13,434 bases of DNA from Gp13-AA77 sp036521995 (GTDB taxonomy: Bacteria; Acidobacteriota; Terriglobia; UBA7540), in the NCBI GenBank assembly GCA_036521995.1, contig DATDGR010000262.1, positions 1 to 13,434 of the forward strand. The letters run 5' to 3'. Numbering within the stretch: position 1 is the stretch's first letter; each line of letters opens with the position of its first letter. Below the pieces are notes generated by a model. The model worked only from the letters and a program-made list of their open reading frames with translations. It did no database searches and had not been told where the DNA came from. This document shows positions 1 to 6,872 of the stretch, one piece after another. The translations under genes were made by a program, and so were the position numbers.

Positions 1-117
1 TCGGGAATGTTCTGGACCGTCTGGGGAGCCAACGCCATCCTGGCCTTGCGCTGCTCCCACCTCAACGGCCGCTTTGAGCAGTACTGGGAGGACCGCCGGG
101 AGGCTAATGCCGCTTAA
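1..117 (+). CDS. ISKra4-like transposase, C-terminal end only (cut by window edge)
   Basis: An open frame enters from the left edge and stops at TAA 115-117, giving 38 residues. The stretch reads GMFWTVWGANAILALRC, then LNGRFEQYWEDRR. This resembles the conserved C-terminus of ISKra4-family transposases, where a W-x-V-x-GANAI-x-ALRC block is followed by a short G-R/N-F/W-E-x-(F/Y)W tail. The catalytic DDE residues would lie to the left, outside the window, so intactness cannot be judged. The family call rests on remembered family motifs and not on a search; the alternative is another DDE transposase family with a similar tail. Confidence 0.7.
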   Translation, partial: SGMFWTVWGANAILALRCSHLNGRFEQYWEDRREANAA

Positions 118-141
118 TTCCAACTTCCATGTCGCGCACCC
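1..141 (+). mobile_element. Right end of an ISKra4-like insertion sequence (partial)
   Basis: The transposase stop is followed within 25 bases by CAACTTCCATGTCGCGCACCC (121-141 when read to the end of the C run). On the minus strand this begins GGGTGCGCGAC, the form expected of an ISKra4-type terminal inverted repeat. The left end and target duplication lie outside the window, so the boundary at about 141 is a proposal. What is seen is the transposase tail next to a plausible terminus; the IS boundary is inferred. Confidence 0.45.
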
Positions 142-436
142 TTTGACTTCTTTTCTGTTAATTTTACGTGAAGACTTGCCAGCTCCCGGCCAGGACTTTC
201 AAGGCGCGCGTAAAGCGTTGAGCCTCGCACCTAACCTCCTCGACAGCGGTCCGGCCGCGGCGCCACAAGTGGCGTTTCAGGCTTTAACAGGTTTGACACT
301 CGGTTCTTCCCCCGCTATTCTTGTCCCGATAGGTGTGCCGCGCATCTAAACGGAGTAGCCCGCGATTGTCGTAACCCACTGTGTGGGAAGACGGCCGGAC
401 GAAGATTGGGCTCGTGCAGACGCGTCGAGGAAGTTG
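118..436. other. Intergenic leader between the IS end and the DUF1385 gene
   Basis: These 319 bases hold the putative IS terminus (to 141), an AT-richer patch around 142-170, and a sigma-70-like promoter at 293-321. An open frame runs through 74-349, but it begins inside the transposase frame, has no ribosome binding site and gives a composition unlike a protein, so it is not called. No tRNA or terminator was recognised. Confidence 0.5.
293..321 (+). promoter_or_regulatory. Putative sigma-70 promoter for the DUF1385-prfA-prmC run
   Basis: A perfect -35 hexamer TTGACA (293-298) is followed after exactly 17 bases by TATTCT (316-321). The latter matches the -10 consensus at four of six positions, including the most conserved T1, A2 and T6. 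Transcription would start near 328, leaving about 109 bases of leader before the chosen DUF1385 start. It is the best promoter-like match noticed upstream of this gene run. It also lies downstream of the IS terminus, so the IS would not separate it from the genes. Confidence 0.5.
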
Positions 437-1453
437 ATGAAAAAGAAGCATTTTGTGGAAGCCTTAGACATTCTCGGCTGGAGGTTTGTGCACCTTATGG
501 TGCTGCCGCTTCTGCAGAGCCCTGAAGAAGTCCTGGTGGGGGGGCAAGCGGTCATCGAAGGGGTGATGATGCGTTCGCCCCACTCCTACGCAGTGGCAGT
601 GCGCTGCCCGGATGGGTCCATCGCGGTTGGCGAGGATTACCTTGACCGGCCGTCTGAAAAGCATCCGTGGCTGCGGTATCCCATCCTGCGCGGGCTTGGG
701 ACGCTGGGGCAGGCCATGGCGCTCGGGATCCGGGCCCTGAAATACTCGGCCGAACACGCCATTGAGAGCGCGCAGGCGCCCAGCGAGGCCGCGAAACCAG
801 GAAACAAGCCGGAAATGAGCCGTTGGCTGATGGCCTTGAACATCATTTTGTCTCTGGGATTCTTCATCGCTCTATACAAGTTACTGCCTTTGTACATGGC
901 GACCAAGCTGCAGTCCCACTACGCGATCGTGGGTAACCTCGTGGTTTTCAACTTTGTGGACGGCTGCATTCGCATCGGGTTTTTCCTGGTCTTTCTGGCT
1001 TTGCTGGCCCAATCCAAGGACATCCGCCGGGTATTCGAGTATCACGGCGCCGAGCACAAGGTGGTGTGGGCGTTCGAAAAGACGGGGCGGATGGATGTGG
1101 ACACCGCCCGCTCGGCCACGCGTTTTCACCCTCGCTGTGGGACTAGCTTTCTGCTGGTGGTTATGGTCATCGCTATGGTCTTCTATATGGTGCTGCCGTT
1201 CCACTCCTTCGCCGGAAAGCTGATCGGCCGCCTGGCGCTGCTGCCGCTGATTGCCGGCGTATCCTATGAGTTCATTCGCTTCGCGGCCAAATCAAAGGGC
1301 AGACTCTGGCACTGGGCTTCGCAACCGGGCCTGTGGCTGCAGCGGATCACCACACTCGAGCCCGACGACAGCCAGCTTGAGACCGCCGTCAAGGCGCTGG
1401 AGAGCGCCATGGCCCTGGAGAAGGCGCGGGGCGGCGAGCTGGTGATCGCTTAG
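437..1453 (+). CDS. DUF1385 family membrane protein (YqhQ-like)
   Basis: A 338-residue protein with the DUF1385 hallmarks: GGQAVIEGVMMRSP at residues 35-48, EYHGAEHK at 201-208 and HPRCGTSF at 231-238. Hydrophobic segments lie near residues 130-153, 163-190, 237-254 and 262-275, so it is a multi-pass inner-membrane protein. The molecular function of the family is not established to my knowledge. It commonly lies beside prfA/prmC, as it does here, so it is probably part of a conserved housekeeping neighbourhood. The start was set at ATG 437, preceded by GAGGAAG at 427-433 with a rather short 3-base spacer. The frame extends up to GTG 383 without a better site, and ATG 497 (MVLPLL) is a shorter alternative closer to the usual family N-terminus. 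The His and Cys residues in the two conserved motifs suggest metal binding, which is inference. Confidence 0.9.
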   Translation: MKKKHFVEALDILGWRFVHLMVLPLLQSPEEVLVGGQAVIEGVMMRSPHSYAVAVRCPDGSIAVGEDYLDRPSEKHPWLRYPILRGLGTLGQAMALGIRALKYSAEHAIESAQAPSEAAKPGNKPEMSRWLMALNIILSLGFFIALYKLLPLYMATKLQSHYAIVGNLVVFNFVDGCIRIGFFLVFLALLAQSKDIRRVFEYHGAEHKVVWAFEKTGRMDVDTARSATRFHPRCGTSFLLVVMVIAMVFYMVLPFHSFAGKLIGRLALLPLIAGVSYEFIRFAAKSKGRLWHWASQPGLWLQRITTLEPDDSQLETAVKALESAMALEKARGGELVIA

Positions 1454-1634
1454 TGATGAAAAAAAATCGAAAAATGAACGAACGAACCCAACATCTCATT
1501 TAGAATATGTGACTTACTATTTTGGGAATTGAGGAAACCCAGCATCTTGTTGATGGGAAGTCGGTTATGCTCAAAAATGGGCTCTCGCGCGGGCTTGGAT
1601 GCCGGAAAACGGGACTTTCTGGCTGGAAACGGGC

Positions 1635-2720
1635 ATGAACTTCCTGAATAAACTGGCTGAAATCGAGCGGAAATATGAAGCGCTGACGCAACAGCTTGGC
1701 GACCCGGCCGTGCTGGGCGATCCGGCCCTTTACCACAAGACCGCCAAGGCCCAGTCCGATCTCTCTGAGATCGTCGAGAAATACCGGGAATGGAAGGGGC
1801 TCGATAAGTCGCTGGCGGAAACGAACGCGCTTCTGGCGGAGTCCTCCGCCGACCCGGCCATGAAGGAAATGGCCGAGGAGGAGCTCAGTCAGCTCGAGAA
1901 CCGCCGCCAGCAGGTGGAAGAAGAGGTCAAGACCCTGCTGCTGCCCCGCGACCCCAACGACGACAAGAACGTGGTGCTGGAGATCCGCGCCGGCACCGGC
2001 GGCGACGAGGCTACCCTGTTTGCCCAGGAGCTCTTCCGCCTCTACTCTCGCTATGCCGAATCCCAGGGCTGGCGGGTGGAGGTGTTAGCGGTCAGTGATT
2101 CTGGCGTGGGCGGCCTGAAGGAAGTGATCGCCCTGGTCGAGGGCAAGAAGGTTTACAGCCAGCTCAAATATGAGAGTGGCGTCCACCGCGTGCAGCGCGT
2201 GCCCGCCACCGAGCAGCAGGGCCGCATCCACACCTCGGCAGTGACCGTGGCCGTGCTGCCCGAAGCCGACGAAGTGGAAGTCCAGATTGATCCCAAGGAC
2301 ATCCGCATTGACACCTTTTGTTCTTCCGGGCCCGGCGGGCAGTCGGTGAATACCACCTATTCGGCGGTTCGGATCACTCATATTCCTACCAGCCTGGTGG
2401 TTTCCTGCCAGGACGAGAAGTCACAGATTAAGAATCGCGCCAAGGCGCTCCGGGTGCTTCGGTCGCGGCTTTATGAAATGGAGTTGCAGAAGCAGCAGCA
2501 GCAGATCACGGCCGAAAGGCGGCAGATGGTGGGCACGGGCGATCGCAGCGAGAAGATTCGCACCTATAACTTTCCGCAAAACCGCGTCACCGACCACCGG
2601 ATCGGCCTGACGATCCATCAGCTCGACCGCGTGATGGACGGCAGGATTGACGACATCATCGAGGCGCTGACGGCGTACTATCGCGCCGAGCGGCTGAAGG
2701 GTGACAGCGCCGCTGCCTGA
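1635..2720 (+). CDS. prfA: Peptide chain release factor 1
   Basis: A 361-residue class I release factor that recognises UAA and UAG in the ribosomal A site and triggers hydrolysis of peptidyl-tRNA. The N-terminal coiled-coil domain spans about residues 1-100. The tripeptide anticodon PAT (190-192, in RVPATEQQGR) identifies RF1; RF2 would show SPF. The catalytic GGQ is at 234-236 within SGPGGQSVN. Length agrees with the usual 355-362 residues. The frame is open upstream to 1599, but family alignment favours ATG 1635 (MNFLNKL). No strong ribosome binding site precedes it (GGAAACGGGC only). It is separated from DUF1385 by 181 AT-richer bases, so it may have its own promoter, though none is convincing. 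The enzyme that methylates its GGQ glutamine, PrmC, is encoded two genes downstream. Confidence 0.97.
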   Translation: MNFLNKLAEIERKYEALTQQLGDPAVLGDPALYHKTAKAQSDLSEIVEKYREWKGLDKSLAETNALLAESSADPAMKEMAEEELSQLENRRQQVEEEVKTLLLPRDPNDDKNVVLEIRAGTGGDEATLFAQELFRLYSRYAESQGWRVEVLAVSDSGVGGLKEVIALVEGKKVYSQLKYESGVHRVQRVPATEQQGRIHTSAVTVAVLPEADEVEVQIDPKDIRIDTFCSSGPGGQSVNTTYSAVRITHIPTSLVVSCQDEKSQIKNRAKALRVLRSRLYEMELQKQQQQITAERRQMVGTGDRSEKIRTYNFPQNRVTDHRIGLTIHQLDRVMDGRIDDIIEALTAYYRAERLKGDSAAA

Positions 2721-2731
2721 GCGGAATTCTG

Positions 2732-3304
2732 ATGGCTGAAACCCAACAGTCCACAACGATAAGGACCAAGATGAGCTGGGCGGAGTTTCTCGCCGCCGGT
2801 GAAGAGTGGCAGCGGTGGGAGCTGGTGGATGGCGAGGTACAATTCGTGTCGCCCACCGGACACGAACATGCGGCCGTGATTTCCAATCTGATACTTCAGC
2901 TGGGCACGTACTGCAAACAGCATCGGGAATGGATTTCTCTTGCCTCCGAGGCGGCCTTTACCATGGCTTCGGATAACTGGCGCTGCCCCGATGCGGCTCT
3001 CGTCGGCGCCGAGCGATACCCGGCCAGGAAGATCCAGGTGGCGCCCGGGACCTTTCCGCCCGACGTGGCCTTTGAGGTCTATTCTCCGGGTGACACCGCC
3101 TCCCAGATCGGTCTCGAGCGCAGGGACTACCAGGAGAGCGGCGTGATCCAGGTGTGGATCGACCCGGAAAGACGCTCGGCGGAGCTGATTGAGCCTGGCC
3201 GCCCGCCCCGGTACTTCGACGGGGACCACCCGCTGGTGATCGATCGGCTGACGGGCTTCACCCTGGATCTCAAAGCGCTTTTGAAGTGTAGCTTATACAG
3301 CTAG
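2732..3304 (+). CDS. Uma2 family (DUF820) restriction-endonuclease-fold protein
   Basis: A 190-residue protein matching the Uma2/DUF820 pattern: an N-terminal block WELVDGEV (about residues 29-36) with SPTGHEH, then WRCPDAALV (about 87-95), then PPDVAFEVYSPGDT (about 109-122) and a C-terminal YF-x-GD..L strand. The family has a PD-(D/E)XK nuclease fold; the Asp of RCPDAALV, the Glu of the FEVYSP segment and nearby polar residues are in the expected catalytic places. The biological role of Uma2 proteins is not settled, and they are abundant in cyanobacteria and Acidobacteriota. The gene starts 11 bases after the prfA stop with no strong ribosome binding site, suggesting translational coupling, and sits 28 bases before prmC. 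Its position inside a normally conserved prfA-prmC pair suggests later insertion, although base composition looks like that of its neighbours. Confidence 0.88.
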   Translation: MAETQQSTTIRTKMSWAEFLAAGEEWQRWELVDGEVQFVSPTGHEHAAVISNLILQLGTYCKQHREWISLASEAAFTMASDNWRCPDAALVGAERYPARKIQVAPGTFPPDVAFEVYSPGDTASQIGLERRDYQESGVIQVWIDPERRSAELIEPGRPPRYFDGDHPLVIDRLTGFTLDLKALLKCSLYS

Positions 3305-3332
3305 CCTCTTATCAGGCCCGCCCGCGCCTTCC

Positions 3333-4235
3333 ATGCAACTCCATCAAGCGCTCCGCGGCGGCGGCGCCGCCCTTGAGAACCGCGATGTTCCTTCCGCCAG
3401 GCTTGCCGCCGAGCTTCTGCTGATGTACCTTCTCGGCCGCGATCGCGGGTATCTTTACGGCCATCCCGAGCTTGATCTTTCCCCGGAGACCTTCGCTCGC
3501 TACTCCGAGCTGATTGCCGAGCGCGCCACGGGCAAGCCCACCCAGTACATCACCGGCCACCAGGAGTTCTGGGGTCTCGATTTCGAAGTCACCCCCGACG
3601 TGCTGATTCCGCGGCCTGAAACCGAGCACCTGGTGGAAGCGGTGCTGGACCTCTTGCAAACCGCCCGGGCTGGAAGACGCGAAGCGACTGCAGGGATCAT
3701 CGACGTGGGCACAGGATCGGGCTGTATCGCGTTGGCGCTGGCTTCGGAGCTTCCCGGGGCGCAGATTTTCGGCACTGATGTCTCGCGACCGGCACTCGAG
3801 GTGGCACGGCGCAACGCAGAGCGTCTCGGTCTCTCGCACCGAGTACAATTTGTGCAGATGGATCTGCTCGCGGCCGTGAGAGATCATGCCGGGACGGATG
3901 ATGGCGAAGCGGCCGGCTTTGACTTCGTCGTTTCGAACCCGCCCTATGTCGGCAGTGACGAGATCAACTCGGTCCAGCGCGAGGTGCGCGAGTTCGAGCC
4001 ACGGCTCGCCTGGTGTGGTGCCGGGCAAGGCGATGGGGTTTATCATCGACTTTTCCCGCAGGCGTTCGAGGTTCTGAAGCCCCGTGGATGCGTGGCGGTC
4101 GAGGTCGGGTACAATCAGGCGGACAGGGTTTTGGATTTACTCAAACAGGGCTGGACCTGCACTGAGGTCCGGCCTGACCTTGCCGGCATTCCCCGGGTGG
4201 TGATGGCGCGCAAGCAGTTGCCGGAACTGAAGTAA
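3333..4235 (+). CDS. prmC: Release factor glutamine methyltransferase PrmC (HemK)
   Basis: A 300-residue S-adenosylmethionine-dependent methyltransferase that N5-methylates the glutamine of the GGQ motif in release factors 1 and 2, raising termination efficiency. Seen in the sequence: an N-terminal helical substrate-binding domain (residues 1-85, with AELLLMYLLGRDR near 26-38), the PRPETE block at 93-98, SAM motif I DVGTGSG at 124-130 and the catalytic NPPY at 202-205, which grips the target glutamine. Length is slightly above the usual 275-290. Start ATG 3333 gives the standard N-terminus; no Shine-Dalgarno sequence is evident, so expression probably depends on read-through from the upstream genes. 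It is functionally paired with prfA. The dinB gene follows after 26 bases. Confidence 0.96.
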   Translation: MQLHQALRGGGAALENRDVPSARLAAELLLMYLLGRDRGYLYGHPELDLSPETFARYSELIAERATGKPTQYITGHQEFWGLDFEVTPDVLIPRPETEHLVEAVLDLLQTARAGRREATAGIIDVGTGSGCIALALASELPGAQIFGTDVSRPALEVARRNAERLGLSHRVQFVQMDLLAAVRDHAGTDDGEAAGFDFVVSNPPYVGSDEINSVQREVREFEPRLAWCGAGQGDGVYHRLFPQAFEVLKPRGCVAVEVGYNQADRVLDLLKQGWTCTEVRPDLAGIPRVVMARKQLPELK

Positions 4236-4261
4236 GCACTGGCAACTGAGATGGAAGGCTC

Positions 4262-5464
4262 ATGGACACGGCTCCGGTCCGGCAGATTTTGCACGTCGAC
4301 ATGGACGCCTTCTACGTCTCCGTAGAGGAGATCGAGAATCCTTCTCTGCGCGGCAAGGCGGTGATTGTGGGCGCGGACCCCGACGGCCGCGGCGTGGTCA
4401 CGGCCGCCAGCTACGAAGCGCGCAAGTTCGGCGTCCACTCGGCGCAACCGATCGGCAGCGCCAAAAAGCTCTGTCCTCACGCCGTCTTTTTGCGCGGCAA
4501 TTACACCAAGTACGCGCAGTATTCAAAGCGCCTCCACGGAATCTTTGCTGAGTTCACGCCCGTGGTGCAGATGGTCTCGATCGACGAGGCCTATCTTGAC
4601 CTTACGGGCTCGGAGCGGCTCCACGGCCCGGCGCTGTGCGCGGCCGACCGGCTGATTCGCGAGGTCAAGGAAAGGACGGGGCTCAATTGCTCGGTGGGTA
4701 CGGCGACCTCCCACGTCGTGGCCAAGATCGCTTCGGATCAGGCCAAGCCCCACGGTTTGCTCTGCGTTTTTCCGGGCCGGGAATCCGCGTTTCTTGGGCC
4801 TCTGCCGGTGCGCCGGATGCCCGGGATCGGAAAGGTAACAGAGCCGGAACTGGCGTCGCTCGGCATCTGGACGATCGGCGATATTCAGGTGTTCGGACTC
4901 GATCGCCTGCGCCAGAGATTCGGCAAGTACGGCGAGTGGCTTCACATGAAGTCCATTGGGAAGGATATTGAGGCCTACCGCTACAGTGAGGAGACCAGAC
5001 AGATCAGCCATGAGACGACCTTTGACCGCGACACCAGCGACGCCGTCGAGCTCGAACGGACGCTTTCACTGCTATCTCAGCGCGTGGCGCGGCGGCTGCG
5101 CGAACACGCCTTCTATGCCCGTACGATCGGCCTGAAGATTCGCTTTGCGCCTTTTCGCACAGTGACTCGGGACGTGACCCTGGCCGAGCCTACCCAGCTT
5201 GACGCCGTCGTCTTCGAGCACGTCCTCCGTCTCTTTGAGAAGACCTTTCGGGCAAGCCAGAAGGTGCGCCTGCTGGGTGTGAGGGCCTCAAATCTTGAAC
5301 GTGGAACTTTCCAGCAGAATCTGCTGGCGGCGCCCGCACACGAGCGCCTCGACCGGCTGGCGCGCGCCGCAGACGAGGTCCGGAACAAGTTCGGATTTGA
5401 CTCGGTGCGCCTGGCACGGTCGTTGGAGCCGGGCAGCAAATCAGGGAAAAAACAGAAGGGGTGA
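4262..5464 (+). CDS. dinB: DNA polymerase IV (Y-family translesion polymerase)
   Basis: A 400-residue Y-family polymerase for error-prone bypass of DNA lesions. Palm-domain catalytic acids are Asp13 (HVDMDAFY, 11-18) and Asp108/Glu109 in SIDEAYLDL. Tyr18 sits at the steric-gate position that excludes ribonucleotides. The thumb helix-hairpin-helix segment PGIGKV lies around 190, and the little-finger domain covers about 250-355. In the C-terminal tail, where a beta-clamp motif of the form QLSLF is normal, only FQQNLLAAP is found, a weak clamp motif at best. The start is supported by GGAAGG (4253-4258), 3 bases upstream. No LexA-type box (CTGT-N8-ACAG or GAAC-N4-GTTC) was seen upstream, so SOS control is not evident; it more likely shares the prmC transcript. 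Confidence 0.95.
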   Translation: MDTAPVRQILHVDMDAFYVSVEEIENPSLRGKAVIVGADPDGRGVVTAASYEARKFGVHSAQPIGSAKKLCPHAVFLRGNYTKYAQYSKRLHGIFAEFTPVVQMVSIDEAYLDLTGSERLHGPALCAADRLIREVKERTGLNCSVGTATSHVVAKIASDQAKPHGLLCVFPGRESAFLGPLPVRRMPGIGKVTEPELASLGIWTIGDIQVFGLDRLRQRFGKYGEWLHMKSIGKDIEAYRYSEETRQISHETTFDRDTSDAVELERTLSLLSQRVARRLREHAFYARTIGLKIRFAPFRTVTRDVTLAEPTQLDAVVFEHVLRLFEKTFRASQKVRLLGVRASNLERGTFQQNLLAAPAHERLDRLARAADEVRNKFGFDSVRLARSLEPGSKSGKKQKG

Positions 5465-5490
5465 ACCCGTCATCCTGAATGGTGTTCGTG

Positions 5491-5497
5491 AAGGAGG
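5491..5497 (+). promoter_or_regulatory. Strong ribosome binding site deciding the start at 5503
   Basis: AAGGAGG at 5491-5497 lies 5 bases before ATG 5503. It favours this ATG over the in-frame upstream ATG at 5479, which would add eight residues ahead of the signal peptide. Confidence 0.75.
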
Positions 5498-5502
5498 TTG
5501 AG

Positions 5503-5787
5503 ATGCGCATCAGACAACGCGCCTGTCGCGCGCTAGGGATTGGTTTGGTCGTCGCCGTCGTCGCTGGACTTGCGGCCTTTGGCCTGAGGCGTGCCGCGGC
5601 CGCTCCGCGGCAAAATCCTTCGGCGATTGTCCAGTGTGACGTTCCGTCAGGCTGGGGTGCTTACCGTGGCGCCGCACTTGGCGGACTTGTCTTTGAAGAT
5701 TCAGCTGGCACCCTTCGTGTCGTCGACTGCAGTTCACACGCGCCCATTGTGGCCTACCAAATCCGGCGCACGACCACCCAGCCGTAG
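5503..5787 (+). CDS. Small exported protein of unknown function
   Basis: A 94-residue protein that I do not recognise. The first 33 residues form a classical signal sequence: basic MRIRQR start, hydrophobic core ALGIGLVVAVVAGLAAFGL, then an alanine-rich region (RRAAAAP) suitable for signal peptidase cleavage. The predicted mature part is only about 60 residues and contains two cysteines (in IVQCDVP and VVDCSSH) that could form one disulfide in the periplasm. A strong ribosome binding site precedes it. It lies 38 bases after dinB and 22 bases before the DinB-superfamily gene, on the same strand, so co-transcription is plausible. A real gene is likely from the ribosome binding site plus signal peptide; the function is open. 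Confidence 0.7.
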   Translation: MRIRQRACRALGIGLVVAVVAGLAAFGLRRAAAAPRQNPSAIVQCDVPSGWGAYRGAALGGLVFEDSAGTLRVVDCSSHAPIVAYQIRRTTTQP

Positions 5788-5809
5788 ACGTTGGATCAGG
5801 AGAGATCAC

Positions 5810-6376
5810 ATGCCCAGTCGCAGAGTCAGTGGCACAGGCACGACCAAGGCAAAGAAGAGTGCGCCGGCCGTCAGGACCGTCGGGTCTCGTCCGGGGAGCG
5901 CACAGGACAAAGCGGTTCGCGAGCACGTGCTCTACTTGCTTCGGGGCGGCGGCGCCCATGTCGACTTTGAGAAGGCCGTCGGCGATTTCCCTGCCGAATT
6001 ACAAGGGAAGAAGCCCGCAGGTCTGCCCTTCAGCGCTTGGCAAATCCTGGAACATATGCGCATCGCGCAATGGGACATCCTGGAGTTCAGCCGTGATCCC
6101 CGGCACGTCTCGCCACCCTGGCCCGGCGGCTATTGGCCGCCATTGGAAGTGCCGCCGGACCCTGGAGCGTGGGATCGCAGCCTGGCCGCATTTCGCCGCG
6201 ACCTCAAGGCGATGGAGCGTCTGGTCGCGAATCCCAGCACCAATCTTCATGCCAAGATCGCGCACGGAGAAGACCAGACAGTCCTGCGCGAAGCCCTGCT
6301 GGTGGCGGACCACAACGCTTATCACCTCGGCCAGATGGTGATCCTGCGCCGGCTGCTGGGCGCGTGGCCCGAGTAG
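5810..6376 (+). CDS. DinB superfamily (four-helix bundle, DUF664-like) protein
   Basis: A 188-residue protein of the DinB/YfiT superfamily, metal-dependent four-helix bundles that include thiol S-transferases and damage-inducible proteins of Bacillus. Evidence is the metal-ligand histidine pattern: ILEHMRIAQWDIL in the second helix, then DHNAYHLGQ near the C-terminus, with a typical RRLLGAWPE end. The first 30 residues are basic and disordered-looking (RRVSGTGTTKAKK) and are not part of the fold. ATG 5810 was chosen because AGGAGAG (5798-5804) sits 5 bases upstream; the frame is open to 5591 but that would overlap the preceding gene. It is unrelated to the polymerase IV gene dinB lying two genes upstream. 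Substrate unknown. Confidence 0.88.
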   Translation: MPSRRVSGTGTTKAKKSAPAVRTVGSRPGSAQDKAVREHVLYLLRGGGAHVDFEKAVGDFPAELQGKKPAGLPFSAWQILEHMRIAQWDILEFSRDPRHVSPPWPGGYWPPLEVPPDPGAWDRSLAAFRRDLKAMERLVANPSTNLHAKIAHGEDQTVLREALLVADHNAYHLGQMVILRRLLGAWPE

Positions 6377-6479
6377 ACCGAGGGTCCGTAGGCAAGAGGT
6401 TGGCGGATTGTGTAGGATCAAAAGCGTGCGCGCGCCCATCGGCGCAATCTGAAAACGACACTCACGGGAGGACTAGTTC

Positions 6480-6872
6480 ATGCGGAAGGTGATTCGCACG
6501 TCGGAGGCGCCGCGGCCGCTCGGCGTTTATTCTCAGGGCATCATGGTAGACGGCCTGGTTTTCGTCGCTGGGCAGGGTCCCGTTAATCCGGCGACCAACG
6601 AAATGGAGCTCGGCGATATTCGCTCCCAGACGCGACGGGTGTTGCAGAACATTCGGGCGATTCTCGAGGCTGCTGGCAGTTCGCTTCAAGACGCCGTCCG
6701 GATGGGCGTCTTCCTTGCTGATCTCAACGATTTTGCCGCCATGAACGAGGTCTTTGTCGAGTTCTTCCCGGAGAATCCTCCCGCGCGTACCACGGTAGGT
6801 TGCCAGCTTCCCAAGGCCGGGATGAAGGTCGAAATCGACTGCATGGCGCGGGTGCGCGGTCGAGGGCGCTAG
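6480..6872 (+). CDS. RidA family (YjgF/YER057c/UK114) reactive imine/enamine deaminase-like protein
   Basis: A 130-residue member of the RidA family, cytosolic trimers that hydrolyse reactive enamine/imine intermediates such as 2-aminoacrylate made by PLP enzymes. Seen: GVYSQG near residue 15-20 (family G-x-YSQ), VFVAGQGPVNP (substrate-pocket glycines), and PPARTTVGCQLPKAGMKVEID, which carries the conserved active-site arginine (ARTTV) and the acidic residue of VEIDCMA. These residues support the true RidA subgroup over inactive relatives. GGGAGGA at 6466-6472 lies 7 bases before ATG 6480, a strong start. The gene stands 103 bases after the DinB-superfamily gene and ends tail to tail with the response regulator gene, sharing the bases of the stop codons. 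Confidence 0.93.
   Translation: MRKVIRTSEAPRPLGVYSQGIMVDGLVFVAGQGPVNPATNEMELGDIRSQTRRVLQNIRAILEAAGSSLQDAVRMGVFLADLNDFAAMNEVFVEFFPENPPARTTVGCQLPKAGMKVEIDCMARVRGRGR

Noticed and set aside
74..349. Open frame of 91 codons after the transposase end
   Set aside because: Starts inside the transposase frame, no ribosome binding site, crosses the IS terminus and the proposed promoter.
5810..6376. Reading the DinB-superfamily gene as part of a polymerase IV duplication
   Set aside because: The shared name is historical: the protein is a metal-binding helix bundle (DHNAYHLGQ) with no Y-family polymerase motif.
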